Origin: Flavobacteriales bacterium
GTDB lineage: Bacteria > Bacteroidota > Bacteroidia > Flavobacteriales > UA16
Direction: 5' to 3'
Assembly (NCBI GenBank): GCA_018700255.1
Contig: JABISU010000157.1
Location: 1-19,462, forward strand
Length of the DNA stretch: 19,462 nucleotides
Shown: positions 7,343 through 15,493 of the stretch, piece after piece
Position numbering within the stretch: the first letter of the stretch is position 1
Layout: each line of letters starts with the position of its first letter
Notes under the pieces: model-generated
Seen by the model: only the letters and a program-made list of their open reading frames with translations
What the model was told of the DNA's origin: nothing
The model's database searches: none
Translations under genes and position numbers: made by a program

Positions 7343-7693
7343 TTAATCTCTATAGTGGCAACATTTGGGTAAGGCCAAATAAACCGAGTCTGGCGCCATA
7401 AATAAGTCCGTATCGTAACCAGCCATGGCTACTGTACGCTGCAGCTGGTCGGTTGAAATTTCATTGGAGTAATATCTCAAGGTAATTTTTTCATGATGCT
7501 GATTCCATTGAGCCGATTTTACTGCATCAATCTGGAGACTCTCAAGAATTGACGTTTCACAAGAAGGACAACATCCTTTTGCTGTGAAAGTAATCGCTTC
7601 AATAGGCTTACAGCCTATAATAAAAACAGCGGCTATTCCTATAAAATGAAGGGCCGTTATTCTTGTTATTAACGTTTGGGATCCCCTGAACAT
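7343..7693 (-). CDS. HMA-domain lipoprotein, metal binding
   Basis: A 116-residue protein with an N-terminal hydrophobic segment ending in a lipobox (FIIGC, lipidated Cys28), so it is probably a membrane-anchored periplasmic lipoprotein. The mature part is a single heavy-metal-associated (HMA) fold. The metal loop reads KGCCPSCE (C41, C42, C45), with an extra Cys beside the usual CxxC. The C-terminus is KCCHYRD, a second Cys pair (C111, C112) also seen in the upstream paralogue. Its start overlaps that paralogue's stop by 25 bases in another frame, and its own stop is one base from the TonB-receptor start, so translation of all three is probably coupled. It likely receives, buffers or passes on a thiophilic metal ion. 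The start is the least certain part; the lipobox supports one near the position given. Confidence 0.83.
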   Translation of the reverse strand: MFRGSQTLITRITALHFIGIAAVFIIGCKPIEAITFTAKGCCPSCETSILESLQIDAVKSAQWNQHHEKITLRYYSNEISTDQLQRTVAMAGYDTDLFMAPDSVYLALPKCCHYRD

Positions 7694-8025
7694 TTGTGTT
7701 TTCCTGTTTTCTCTCTATAATTACAGCACTTGGAATACTGTTCATCTGATGCTTTTATCAAATCTGTGTCATGTCCAATATTGGCTGCAAGACGATGAAC
7801 ATCAAGGATGTCAGGAAAATGTTTTGTTTTATAAACAACGTGAAGCTGGTGTGTTTCGAGGTCGTAATCGGCAATCACTATGCCTTTAACATCATACGCC
7901 TTTTCTATACGTGTTTCACAAGATCCGCACACTCCCCCTACTTCAAAAGTTACATCTGCTTTTTTCTGAGCAGATATATTGGTGACTAAAAGTAGGTTGA
8001 AAACTAAAAATAATAAATTCTTCAT
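7669..8025 (-). CDS. Periplasmic HMA-domain protein, metal binding
   Basis: A 118-residue protein with a classic Sec signal peptide (MKNLLFLVF... ending NISAQ, cleavage about residue 19-20) and one HMA fold. Its metal motif is GGVCGSCETRIEKA (C33, C36). The fold ends in GHDTDLIKA, followed by a C-terminal KCCNYRE (C100, C101) and one more Cys at 112. It is paralogous to the downstream lipoprotein: both share the HMA core, the DTDL element and the CC-x-YR tail. From memory, small secreted HMA proteins with this tail recur in Bacteroidota. First gene of the three-gene metal unit; it starts 66 bases after the sdhB stop on the same strand. A 12-bp palindrome in that gap may be an operator. Confidence 0.88.
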   Translation of the reverse strand: MKNLLFLVFNLLLVTNISAQKKADVTFEVGGVCGSCETRIEKAYDVKGIVIADYDLETHQLHVVYKTKHFPDILDVHRLAANIGHDTDLIKASDEQYSKCCNYREKTGKHKCSGDPKR

Positions 8026-8065
8026 AATACAAGTTTAAGGCACTATACCTTACTTCTCACTTTAG

Positions 8066-8077
8066 TAACAATTGTTA
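8066..8077. promoter_or_regulatory. Perfect 12-bp palindrome, possible operator
   Basis: TAACAATTGTTA is self-complementary and lies in the gap between sdhB and the HMA/TonB unit, about 40 bases before the HMA start codon. A weak -7-like TAAACTTG lies just before that start. Position suggests a repressor site for the metal genes, but palindromes of this AT-rich kind also arise by chance and no regulator gene is nearby. Confidence 0.25.
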
Positions 8078-8091
8078 TGAAAATTAATATT

Positions 8092-8841
8092 CTACTTTGA
8101 TGTCAAATTTGAAGACAGAAACTCTCTGTTCATACGAGCAATATTTGTAATACTTATGCCTTTAGGGCACTCAACTTCACAAGCGCCAGTATTTGTACAG
8201 TTGCCGAAACCTTCCAAGTCCATTTGGTCTACCATACGTATAACACGCTCCTTGCTTTCAGGCTTACCCTGTGGAAGAAGAGATAACTGGCTAACCTTCG
8301 CTGATACAAAAAGCATGGCAGATGAGTTCTTACAAGTCGCTACGCAAGCTCCACAGCCTATACATGTAGCAGCGTCAAACGCATCGTCAGCATCCTGTTT
8401 AGGAATAGGAATAGCATTTGCATCTTGAGTAGCTCCTGACGTATTTACAGACACATAACCTCCAGCTTGTATAATCCTGTCAAATGAACTTCTATCAACT
8501 GTAAGGTCTTTTATTATCGGGAATGACGATGAGCGCCATGGCTCAACATGTATCGTTTCTCCGTCTTTAAATGAACGCATATGTAACTGACAAGTCGTAA
8601 CGTTTCTTCCTGGTCCATGAGCTTCACCGTTAATAAACATTGAACAAGACCCACATATTCCTTCACGACAATCATGATCAAAAGCAAAAGGTGTTTTTCC
8701 GTCTCGTATTAAATTGCTATTGAGAACATCCATCATCTCGAGGAAAGACATATCTCCAGATACGTCAGACATCTGATGTGTTTCCATCGCCCCAACTGAA
8801 TTAGGACCTTTCTGACGCCAAACTTTTAGAGTAATATTCAT
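8092..8841 (-). CDS. sdhB: Succinate dehydrogenase iron-sulfur subunit
   Basis: The 249-residue subunit passes electrons from the flavoprotein to the quinone site of complex II. The N-terminal ferredoxin domain binds [2Fe-2S] through C58, C63, C66 and C84 (CREGICGSC ... TTC). The C-terminal domain carries [11 protein letters not shown] (C160, C163, C166, C170) and [14 protein letters not shown] (C215, C221, C225), which together hold the [4Fe-4S] and [3Fe-4S] clusters. Last gene of sdhCAB, starting six bases after the sdhA stop. Sequence alone cannot separate succinate dehydrogenase from fumarate reductase; an aerobic, menaquinone-linked succinate dehydrogenase is usual for Bacteroidota. Confidence 0.96.
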   Translation of the reverse strand: MNITLKVWRQKGPNSVGAMETHQMSDVSGDMSFLEMMDVLNSNLIRDGKTPFAFDHDCREGICGSCSMFINGEAHGPGRNVTTCQLHMRSFKDGETIHVEPWRSSSFPIIKDLTVDRSSFDRIIQAGGYVSVNTSGATQDANAIPIPKQDADDAFDAATCIGCGACVATCKNSSAMLFVSAKVSQLSLLPQGKPESKERVIRMVDQMDLEGFGNCTNTGACEVECPKGISITNIARMNREFLSSNLTSK

Positions 8842-8847
8842 AATGAT

Positions 8848-10845
8848 TTACTTGTAGCTGCGCTGCTTAAGCTGAATGTTTTCATAAACTAAATCTTCCT
8901 TATGAAGCTTCGCTTCAGAAGGGTTTCCTGTGTATTCCCACGCTGATACGAAGGTATAGTTTTCGTCATCGCGAAGAGCTTCTCCGTCCGCGGTTTGAGA
9001 CTCTTCACGGAAGTGACCTCCACAACTTTCTTCTCTCTCAAGTGCATCTAGACACATTGCCTCTCCCAGTTCTAGGAAATCAGCTAATCGAGACGCTTTT
9101 TCCAGCTCTGTATTGAACTCATCTAATGCTCCAGGAACACAAACATTGGCGTGGAACTCCTTGCGGAGCTCTTGTATTTCAGTTATTGCTTCTTTAAGAT
9201 GTTTCTCGTTACGAGCCATACCACACTTATTCCACATAATAAGCCCTAAACGTCTGTGGAAGTCTTCAACGGGAGTGTCTCCGTTGTTATTGATGAGCTT
9301 GGCTAACTCATCCTTTACTTGCTTTTCCGCTGCCTCGAATTCTGGAGAGTCCGTTGAAATTTTCCCCGTTCTGATATCGTCGGCGAGATAATCTCCAATA
9401 GTGTATGGGAGAACGAAATATCCATCGGCAAGGCCTTGCATAAGTGCAGAAGCTCCAAGACGATTAGCGCCGTGATCCGAGAAATTTGCTTCTCCTGCAG
9501 CGTATAAGCCTGGGATAGTAGTCATTAAATTGTAATCAACCCAAAGCCCGCCCATTGTATAATGTACCGCTGGATAAATCATCATAGGGGTCTCGTAAGG
9601 GTTGTCGTCTGTGATCTGTTTGTACATATCGAAGAGGTTTCCGTACTTCGACTTAATAACCTCACGGCCCAGTTCTACAATCATTTCATGTGAAGGATTG
9701 CTCATGCCTTGAGTTAAAGCAGCTGTCTTGCCGTAACGTTCGAATGCACTTGCAAAATCTAGATATACCGCATGACCTGTTTTGTTAATCCCGTAACCAG
9801 CATCACAGCGTTCCTTAGCTGCACGAGACGCAACATCACGAGGAACAAGGTTTCCGAAAGCTGGGTAACGACGCTCTAAATAGTAGTCTCTCTCGTCTTC
9901 CTTAACATCTACAGGGCGTTTGGTGCCTCTGCGAATAGCCTCCACATCTTCCATCTTCTTAGGAACCCAAATACGTCCGTCATTTCTAAGAGACTCCGAC
10001 ATAAGAGTTAGTTTAGACTGATAGTGACCGCTTACAGGGATGCAAGTCGGGTGGATTTGTGTGAAACAAGGGTTAGCAAATAATGAGCCCTTCTTGTGGG
10101 CTCTCCAAGCTGCCGATGCATTCGATCCCATCGCATTGGTACTTAGGTAGAATGCATTTCCATATCCGCCTGTACAAAGAACTACTGCGTGAGCACTGTG
10201 TCTTTCAATCTCACCAGTAATGAGGTTACGAGCTATAATCCCGCGGGCTTTTCCATCTACGATAACCACCTCCATCATCTCATGACGATTGAGCATCTCT
10301 ACCTTGCCCTTGGAGATCTGGCGAGATAGTGCTGAGTAAGCACCCAGGAGAAGTTGCTGTCCCGTTTGGCCTTTTGCATAGAACGTACGAGATACCTGAA
10401 CGCCTCCGAACGAACGGTTGTCTAAAAGACCTCCATACTCACGCGCGAACGGAACGCCTTGAGCCACACACTGGTCGATGATGCTCCCACTTACCTCAGC
10501 AAGGCGGTGGACATTTGCCTCTCGAGAGCGATAGTCTCCACCTTTTACCGTGTCGTAGAAAAGACGGTGAACTGAGTCTCCGTCATTTTGATAGTTTTTA
10601 GAAGCGTTGATACCTCCTTGAGCCGCACTTGAGTGAGCACGACGAGGAGAATCTTGGAAGCAAAGAGACTTAACATTATATCCCATTTCTGCTAGAGAAG
10701 CGGCGGCAGATGATCCTGCTAGACCCGTTCCTACAACAATAATGTCAATTAATCTTTTATTAGCGGGGTTTACAAGGCGAATATTATCCTTGTACTTGCT
10801 CCACTTCTCTGCTAGTGGTCCTTCTGGAATTTTTGAATCTAACAT
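8848..10845 (-). CDS. sdhA: Succinate dehydrogenase flavoprotein subunit
   Basis: The 665-residue catalytic subunit of complex II oxidises succinate to fumarate using covalent FAD. The dinucleotide-binding loop is [12 protein letters not shown] (about 37-48). The covalent FAD-histidine is H71 in [11 protein letters not shown], and FTQIHPTC and [12 protein letters not shown] mark the substrate and FAD-contact regions. The length, longer than the roughly 590 residues of E. coli SdhA, fits the Bacteroidota/epsilonproteobacterial type paired with a one-subunit cytochrome b. The gene starts three bases after the sdhC stop and ends six before sdhB, a tight operon. It feeds the TCA cycle and the menaquinone pool at the cytoplasmic face of the inner membrane. 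Confidence 0.97.
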   Translation of the reverse strand: MLDSKIPEGPLAEKWSKYKDNIRLVNPANKRLIDIIVVGTGLAGSSAAASLAEMGYNVKSLCFQDSPRRAHSSAAQGGINASKNYQNDGDSVHRLFYDTVKGGDYRSREANVHRLAEVSGSIIDQCVAQGVPFAREYGGLLDNRSFGGVQVSRTFYAKGQTGQQLLLGAYSALSRQISKGKVEMLNRHEMMEVVIVDGKARGIIARNLITGEIERHSAHAVVLCTGGYGNAFYLSTNAMGSNASAAWRAHKKGSLFANPCFTQIHPTCIPVSGHYQSKLTLMSESLRNDGRIWVPKKMEDVEAIRRGTKRPVDVKEDERDYYLERRYPAFGNLVPRDVASRAAKERCDAGYGINKTGHAVYLDFASAFERYGKTAALTQGMSNPSHEMIVELGREVIKSKYGNLFDMYKQITDDNPYETPMMIYPAVHYTMGGLWVDYNLMTTIPGLYAAGEANFSDHGANRLGASALMQGLADGYFVLPYTIGDYLADDIRTGKISTDSPEFEAAEKQVKDELAKLINNNGDTPVEDFHRRLGLIMWNKCGMARNEKHLKEAITEIQELRKEFHANVCVPGALDEFNTELEKASRLADFLELGEAMCLDALEREESCGGHFREESQTADGEALRDDENYTFVSAWEYTGNPSEAKLHKEDLVYENIQLKQRSYK

Positions 10846-10848
10846 AGC

Positions 10849-11541
10849 TTAAGATTGAATCAAGAATAGATAAATAGGAAGAGAGGCAAACCCAGCGGGG
10901 ATGATTATGCTAAAGGTTTTTCCTACAAAGTTGATTGCTGGCGTGTAAACAGGGTGCTCGATTCCCAGGGATTGGAACGCACTCTGAAAACCATGATTTA
11001 AATGGAAACCCATTGATATCATAGCAAAAACATATAACCCAGTCATAACACCTGCAAGGTTGTTAATTTCGGGATTAAAAAAATCAAATGTTACAGAGTG
11101 AAGATCCTTCACTCCGTTAATAATTTCTATATCTCCGAAATGCATTACATACCAAAAGTTTTGCATGTGTGAAACTATAAATACCAAAAGAATCGTCCCT
11201 AAAACCCCCATATTCCTACTCGCCCAACTTGAATTCAAATTCCCCTTATCCACCACATATTTAACTGGACGTGACTTTCGGTTTTGTATCGTAAGGACCA
11301 GTCCGTCAATAATATGAAAAATAATACTCGCATAAGTGAGATACGAAATCAGCTTAATTAGCGGATTCTTAGTCATAAATTCCGCATAGTTGTTGAATGC
11401 TTCCTGACCTTCCGGGCCTCCAACAAATAGCTGCAAATTTCCTAACAAGTGGCCTACTAAAAAAAGGCAAAGGAAGAGACCTGTTAGGGCCATGGCGTAC
11501 TTCTTAGATAAAGAAGATTTTAAAATGCCTGTTTTACTCAT
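10849..11541 (-). CDS. sdhC: Succinate dehydrogenase cytochrome b subunit (b558 type)
   Basis: A 230-residue inner-membrane protein with five hydrophobic helices (about 16-38, 64-86, 112-134, 163-182, 207-228), the single-subunit type B anchor that holds two haems b. Conserved haem-ligand histidines are visible as H31 (VGHLLGNLQ), H76 (IFHIIDG), H125 (VSHMQNFW) and H180/H183 (GFHLNHGFQSA). It anchors SdhAB and carries electrons to menaquinone. First gene of sdhCAB, with a recognisable promoter 21 bases upstream of ATG. Assignment is firm; the exact ligand pairing is from family knowledge. Confidence 0.95.
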   Translation of the reverse strand: MSKTGILKSSLSKKYAMALTGLFLCLFLVGHLLGNLQLFVGGPEGQEAFNNYAEFMTKNPLIKLISYLTYASIIFHIIDGLVLTIQNRKSRPVKYVVDKGNLNSSWASRNMGVLGTILLVFIVSHMQNFWYVMHFGDIEIINGVKDLHSVTFDFFNPEINNLAGVMTGLYVFAMISMGFHLNHGFQSAFQSLGIEHPVYTPAINFVGKTFSIIIPAGFASLPIYLFLIQS

Positions 11542-11562
11542 GGTTGTTTATATAATCTCTTG

Positions 11563-11593
11563 TAAAGGTACATGGCGCAATTCTGCTGACCAA
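11563..11593 (-). promoter_or_regulatory. sdhCAB promoter
   Basis: On the minus strand TTGG (11590-11593), a 19-base spacer and TACCTTTA (11563-11570) closely match TTTG / TAnnTTTG. The -7 box ends 21 bases before the sdhC ATG. Confidence 0.6.
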
Positions 11594-11635
11594 CCAATAC
11601 GCATATGGAAACAATCTAAACTGATGAGCTTTATT

Positions 11636-11664
11636 AAAAGGGGAGCTGCCTGTTACAACTCCCC
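11636..11664 (-). terminator. Intrinsic terminator of ssb
   Basis: On the minus strand GGGGAG (11659-11664 complement) pairs with CTCCCC (11640-11645 complement) around a 13-base loop, followed by TTTTAATAAAG. The stem begins seven bases after the ssb TGA. It separates ssb from the sdh promoter downstream on the same strand. Confidence 0.7.
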
Positions 11665-11671
11665 TATATCA

Positions 11672-12019
11672 TCACGCTTCAGTAGGTTTTTTGTCTAACA
11701 TTAGAAGATCCTTTGCGACTATCTCTGTTACATAACGAGTGTTTCCTTCTTTATCGTCGTAGGTTCTATAATGAAGTCTACCTTCTATAGCTACTTCTGA
11801 TCCCTTTTTCAAGTACTGACCCATGATCTGGCTCAGTGGTCCCCATGCAACTATTTCGTGCCATTGAGTTCTCTCAACTTTATCGCCTTCGTTGTCGCGG
11901 TACGATTCATTTGTCGCCACTGAAAAGTTGACTTTAGACTTGCCTTCTTCGAAGGTGATGATTTTAGGGTCTTGCCCTAATCTGCCAATTAATTGGACTT
12001 TGTTACGCAATGCGTTCAT
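11672..12019 (-). CDS. ssb: Single-stranded DNA-binding protein, short form
   Basis: A 115-residue OB-fold protein with the SSB signatures NKVQLIGRLGQDP (N-terminus), VNFSVATNESYRD, QWHEIVAWG and LKKGSEVAIEGRLHYRTYDD. It binds single-stranded DNA, normally as a tetramer. The protein stops at LLMLDKKPTEA, right after the OB domain. The Gly/Pro-rich linker and the acidic DDDIPF-type tip that recruits replication and repair proteins are absent. It may therefore be an accessory paralogue for repair or competence rather than the main replication SSB. It is transcribed divergently from gltX and followed by a clear terminator. Its stop codon is TGA, showing that TGA works as a stop here. Confidence 0.93.
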   Translation of the reverse strand: MNALRNKVQLIGRLGQDPKIITFEEGKSKVNFSVATNESYRDNEGDKVERTQWHEIVAWGPLSQIMGQYLKKGSEVAIEGRLHYRTYDDKEGNTRYVTEIVAKDLLMLDKKPTEA

Positions 12020-12126
12020 GATAAATATATTTTATTTTTATCTAATTTCCGATTCTTTCTCCACTATTTTTCACTCAATTTGTAGATGTAGGTCAATACT
12101 TTATAGTTGTTTCGAACAAGCGGTAT

Positions 12127-12134
12127 TACCTTCG
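12127..12134 (+). promoter_or_regulatory. Candidate -7 element of gltX
   Basis: TACCTTCG differs from TAnnTTTG at one position and has a TTG 17 bases upstream. It ends 22 bases before the gltX ATG, leaving a short leader. The 137-base ssb-gltX gap holds nothing else recognisable; no clear promoter was found on the ssb side. Confidence 0.4.
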
Positions 12135-12156
12135 CATTCAGCTATAAAAGCACATT

Positions 12157-13701
12157 ATGACCACAAGCAACGTTCGGGTAAGATTCGCCCCAAGTCCCAC
12201 AGGGCCTCTCCACATGGGTGGAGTCAGGACAGCCCTTTACAATTACTTATTTGCTCGCGCTCATGGGGGAAAGTTCTTGTTACGCATTGAGGATACAGAC
12301 CAAACTCGATATGTTGAAGGAGCTGAGGATTACGTCCGGGAGGCTCTAAATTGGTGTGGAATTGAGATTGATGAGGGTGTCGTGGCTGGGGGAGAGTTTA
12401 AGCCGTACAGACAAAGCGAAAGAAATGCCTTATATCGAGAAGCGGTTGAGTTACTTCTCATTTCTGGGCATGCGTACATGGCTTTTGATACGCCCGAAGA
12501 ACTCAACGCGCTTAGGAAGCAAGCGGAATCAGAGAAGAACGTTTTTCAATATGACGCATCTAGTCGAGGAAATTTAAAAAACAGTTTATCAATGGGTGAA
12601 GAGGAGGTTGAAGCTCTTATCGAAAACGAAACTCCGTACATTATTCGTTTTAGAACCCCCGACAAAGCTGAAGACATCACTTTCACAGATGAGATAAGAG
12701 GAAAAATTTCAATTTCAAGCGCCGTTGTCGACGATAAAGTGCTTGTAAAAGCAGATGGCCTTCCAACATATCACCTCGCAAACGTAGTTGACGATTACGG
12801 AATGGAAATCTCACACGTCATAAGAGGAGAAGAATGGCTCCCAAGCGCTCCGTTACATATCATGTTATACCGAGCCTTTGGTTGGGACGCCCCTAAATTC
12901 GCCCACCTTTCCCTCATCCTCAAGCCCACTGGAAACGGAAAACTAAGCAAAAGAGATGGTGACGCAGGCGGCTTCCCCGTTTTCCCAATTGAGTGGAAAG
13001 ACCCTAAAACCGGGAAGATCTCAAGCGGATACCGTGAAAGAGGATATGAGCCCGAGGCTTTCATAAATATGTTACTTATGTTGGGTTGGAATCCTGGTGA
13101 TGAAAGGGAGTTGTTCACCATAGAAGAAGCGTCGAAAATTTTCTCATTAGACAAAGTTGTTAAGTCTGGCGCTCGTTTCAGTCCAGATAAAGCGCGTTGG
13201 TTTAATGAACAGTACTTGCGCGCTAAACAGCCGGCTGAACTCGTTCCTGCGTTGACTGAATTGGCAAGCTTCAATGGAATGGACTTAAATGGAGTGGCCG
13301 TAGAAGTTGTGCTAAGGTTAATGCTCGAGAGGGTGTCATTCCTGCATGAAGTGTTAGATGCAAAGTGGCTTTTCGGCGCTCCTTTAAAAGAAGATTTTGA
13401 CGGAAAGATGGTTCGCAAAAAATGGAAGCCCGAGACCGTTGGATACATGACTGATTTAAAGTCAATGCTGTCTAACGTAAAACCGTTTAAGGCAGATGAA
13501 ATTGAGGCTCAATTTAAATCGCATTTGAAGGAAAACGCTCTGGGCTTCGGGCAGGTTTTGCTGCCATTTCGATTGGCTTTAACTGGATCTGGTGGGGGGC
13601 CATCCATGTTTGACTTTGCAGAATTTCTGGGTTTGGAAAAAACCCTTGAAAGAATCGATTACGGAATAGGTGTTATAGAGAATATATTGTTAGAGGAATA
13701 G
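12157..13701 (+). CDS. gltX: Glutamyl-tRNA synthetase
   Basis: A 514-residue class Ic aminoacyl-tRNA synthetase that charges tRNA-Glu (possibly also tRNA-Gln, if the host uses the GatCAB route). The HIGH motif appears as PLHMGG (residues 18-22) after FAPSPTG. The LLRIEDTD block and EWLPSAP...H region follow, and the KMSKS loop is GKLSKRDGD (about 261-269). After this loop comes GFPVFPIEWKDP, an insertion familiar from Bacteroidota GltX. The C-terminal third is the helical anticodon-binding domain. The ATG start is fixed by the short stretch before the VRVRFAPSPTG strand. folB begins five bases after its stop, so they are probably one transcript. Confidence 0.97.
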   Translation: MTTSNVRVRFAPSPTGPLHMGGVRTALYNYLFARAHGGKFLLRIEDTDQTRYVEGAEDYVREALNWCGIEIDEGVVAGGEFKPYRQSERNALYREAVELLLISGHAYMAFDTPEELNALRKQAESEKNVFQYDASSRGNLKNSLSMGEEEVEALIENETPYIIRFRTPDKAEDITFTDEIRGKISISSAVVDDKVLVKADGLPTYHLANVVDDYGMEISHVIRGEEWLPSAPLHIMLYRAFGWDAPKFAHLSLILKPTGNGKLSKRDGDAGGFPVFPIEWKDPKTGKISSGYRERGYEPEAFINMLLMLGWNPGDERELFTIEEASKIFSLDKVVKSGARFSPDKARWFNEQYLRAKQPAELVPALTELASFNGMDLNGVAVEVVLRLMLERVSFLHEVLDAKWLFGAPLKEDFDGKMVRKKWKPETVGYMTDLKSMLSNVKPFKADEIEAQFKSHLKENALGFGQVLLPFRLALTGSGGGPSMFDFAEFLGLEKTLERIDYGIGVIENILLEE

Positions 13702-13706
13702 AAATT

Positions 13707-14060
13707 ATGGAAGAGATTATTGAAGTAAACGGCCTGAGGTTTCATAGCTATCACGGATGTATGGCTGAAGAAACTACAATAGGAGGAGAGTACCGTGTAG
13801 ATATAAAACTCGGTGTAGATATGGTAGCAAGTGGAGAGTCTGATAAACTTGAGGACACAATTGATTACTGTGCTGTCCAACAAATTACTGAGCGTGAAAT
13901 GGCTATTCCGTCTAAGCTTATCGAACACATAGGAAGACGCATCGTAAAATCACTTCGTCGTGAGCTTAGATTGGTAAAATCAGTTGAGCTTAAACTCACA
14001 AAACTTTCTCCTCCCATTGAAGGGGATTGTGAATCTGTTGCCGTCGTGATGTATGGTTAG
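13707..14060 (+). CDS. folB: Dihydroneopterin aldolase
   Basis: A 117-residue protein of the FolB tunnelling fold. It cleaves 7,8-dihydroneopterin to 6-hydroxymethyl-dihydropterin plus glycolaldehyde in folate synthesis; the enzyme is usually an octamer in the cytoplasm. Recognisable are HSYHGCMAEET (pterin-binding Glu), GGEYRVDI, SDKLEDTIDYCAV, SKLIEHIGRRI and the near-C-terminal catalytic Lys in LKLTKLSPPIEG. Length is typical. It follows gltX by five bases and is probably translated from the same message. It converges with scoB after a 33-base gap that shows no clear terminator. Confidence 0.93.
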   Translation: MEEIIEVNGLRFHSYHGCMAEETTIGGEYRVDIKLGVDMVASGESDKLEDTIDYCAVQQITEREMAIPSKLIEHIGRRIVKSLRRELRLVKSVELKLTKLSPPIEGDCESVAVVMYG

Positions 14061-14093
14061 CCTGGTTTTTGCAACTCTTTTTTAAGACTAGAT

Positions 14094-14747
14094 CTAAAGC
14101 GTCATTTCTGGGACATCCGAAGGTACGATAAGTTCTCCTGCGGTAGCGTCTATAATCTCCTGAACGGAAACTCCTGGTGCTCTTTCGATAAGGTGGAATG
14201 CACCGTCTTTGATGTCTAGAACGGCAAGGTTTGTAACCACACGTTTCACGCAACCCACGCCCGTTAATGGAAGGGAGCATGTGGGCAGAAGTTTCGATTC
14301 TCCAGCTCGATTTGTGTGCATCATTGCAACCACTATATTGTCTGCGCTCGCTACCAGATCCATCGCACCACCCATGCCTTTTACCATCTTGCCAGGAATC
14401 TTCCAATTGGCTATATCACCATTGGCACTAACTTCCATTGCCCCTAAAACTGTAAGTTGAACGTGTCTACCTCTAATCATCGCAAAAGAAGTTGCTGAGT
14501 CAAAATAAACTGCCCCTGGCATCGCAGTAATCGTTTGTTTTCCTGCGTTAATGAGGTCAGCATCCTCTGAGCCCTCTATCGGGAATGGACCCATCCCGAG
14601 AATCCCGTTTTCTGACTGGAACTCTACTTCCATCCCTTTTTGGATGTGGTTGGCTACAAGGGTTGGGATTCCTATACCAAGGTTCACATACCATCCATCT
14701 CTTACTTCCTGCGCAATTCTTGTTGCAATACCGTTTTTATCTAGCAT
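14094..14747 (-). CDS. scoB: 3-oxoacid CoA-transferase, subunit B
   Basis: The 217-residue beta subunit of succinyl-CoA:3-ketoacid (or acetate-type) CoA-transferase, which moves CoA between succinyl-CoA and acetoacetate through a glutamyl-CoA intermediate. The catalytic glutamate is E46 in EFQSENGILGMGP, preceded by the NLGIGIPTLVAN glycine-rich strand. GGAMDLV and the C-terminal REIxDATxG-like element (QEIIDATAGELIVP) also fit. It starts ten bases after scoA stops; the pair is a standard two-gene unit. It would allow use of ketone bodies or reversible acyl-CoA balance. The exact acid pair cannot be read from sequence. Confidence 0.94.
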   Translation of the reverse strand: MLDKNGIATRIAQEVRDGWYVNLGIGIPTLVANHIQKGMEVEFQSENGILGMGPFPIEGSEDADLINAGKQTITAMPGAVYFDSATSFAMIRGRHVQLTVLGAMEVSANGDIANWKIPGKMVKGMGGAMDLVASADNIVVAMMHTNRAGESKLLPTCSLPLTGVGCVKRVVTNLAVLDIKDGAFHLIERAPGVSVQEIIDATAGELIVPSDVPEMTL

Positions 14748-14757
14748 GATATTCTAT

Positions 14758-15471
14758 TTAAGAAGGCGAGTTAAGGGGACGAACGGTTCTTTGCTCTATT
14801 CGCTTTTCAAAGGACTGGCCTTGGAATATGCGTTGGACGAAGATGCCTGGGGTATGGATTTCATTCGGGTCGAGCTCTCCCACTGGGACGAGCTCTTCTA
14901 CTTCTGCGATCGTAATTTTTCCCGCCATCGCCATCATAGGGTTGAAGTTGCGAGCGGTCGCTTTGAAAATTAGATTCCCGGCGACATCACCTTTCCACGC
15001 CTTTACAAAGGCAAAATCTGCTGTTAAAGCAGATTCTAGGATGTGTGGCTTACCGTTAAACTCTCTCACCTCCTTCCCTTCTGCTACTTCCGTACCATAT
15101 CCAGCTGGAGTGTAAAAAGCTGGGATACCCGCACCACCTGCACGACATCTCTCGGCAAGTGAGCCTTGAGGGATAAGGTCTACTTCGAGTTCGCCGGATA
15201 GCATTTGGCGTTCAAACTCCTCATTCTCTCCGACATACGAAGATATCATTTTTCGAATCTGATGGCCACTCAGCAGCTTTCCCAATCCGAATCCATCGAT
15301 CCCCGCATTGTTTGAAATACATGTCACCTCTTTCACCCCAAGTTTGACCAACTGCTCAATACAGTTCTCAGGTATGCCACACAATCCGAAACCGCCTAAC
15401 ATCAAGGTCATTCCGTCTTCTACACCGCTGCAGGCCTCTTCTACACCGCTTACTACTTTTGAAATTGACAT
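14758..15471 (-). CDS. scoA: 3-oxoacid CoA-transferase, subunit A
   Basis: The 237-residue alpha subunit that partners ScoB. The CoA-transferase family I signature [11 protein letters not shown] (residues 26-36) is clear, with [31 protein letters not shown] and [13 protein letters not shown] as further conserved blocks. Length fits the separate-subunit bacterial form rather than the fused eukaryotic OXCT. The gene starts 22 bases after mrcA stops on the same strand, so read-through from mrcA is possible, although the functions are unrelated. No separate strong promoter is evident in the gap. Confidence 0.94.
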   Translation of the reverse strand: MSISKVVSGVEEACSGVEDGMTLMLGGFGLCGIPENCIEQLVKLGVKEVTCISNNAGIDGFGLGKLLSGHQIRKMISSYVGENEEFERQMLSGELEVDLIPQGSLAERCRAGGAGIPAFYTPAGYGTEVAEGKEVREFNGKPHILESALTADFAFVKAWKGDVAGNLIFKATARNFNPMMAMAGKITIAEVEELVPVGELDPNEIHTPGIFVQRIFQGQSFEKRIEQRTVRPLNSPS

Positions 15472-15493
15472 TGTTCTAAATTAATTACACTGG

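Noticed and set aside
12795..13448. 217-codon minus-strand open frame inside gltX
   Set aside because: It is antisense to the catalytic core of GltX; the predicted protein is Ser/Pro-rich and matches nothing recognised, as expected for a shadow frame.
13996..14406. 136-codon minus-strand frame overlapping folB and scoB
   Set aside because: It overlaps scoB in another frame on the same strand; composition is Arg/Ser/Cys-rich and low in hydrophobic residues, typical of a chance frame.
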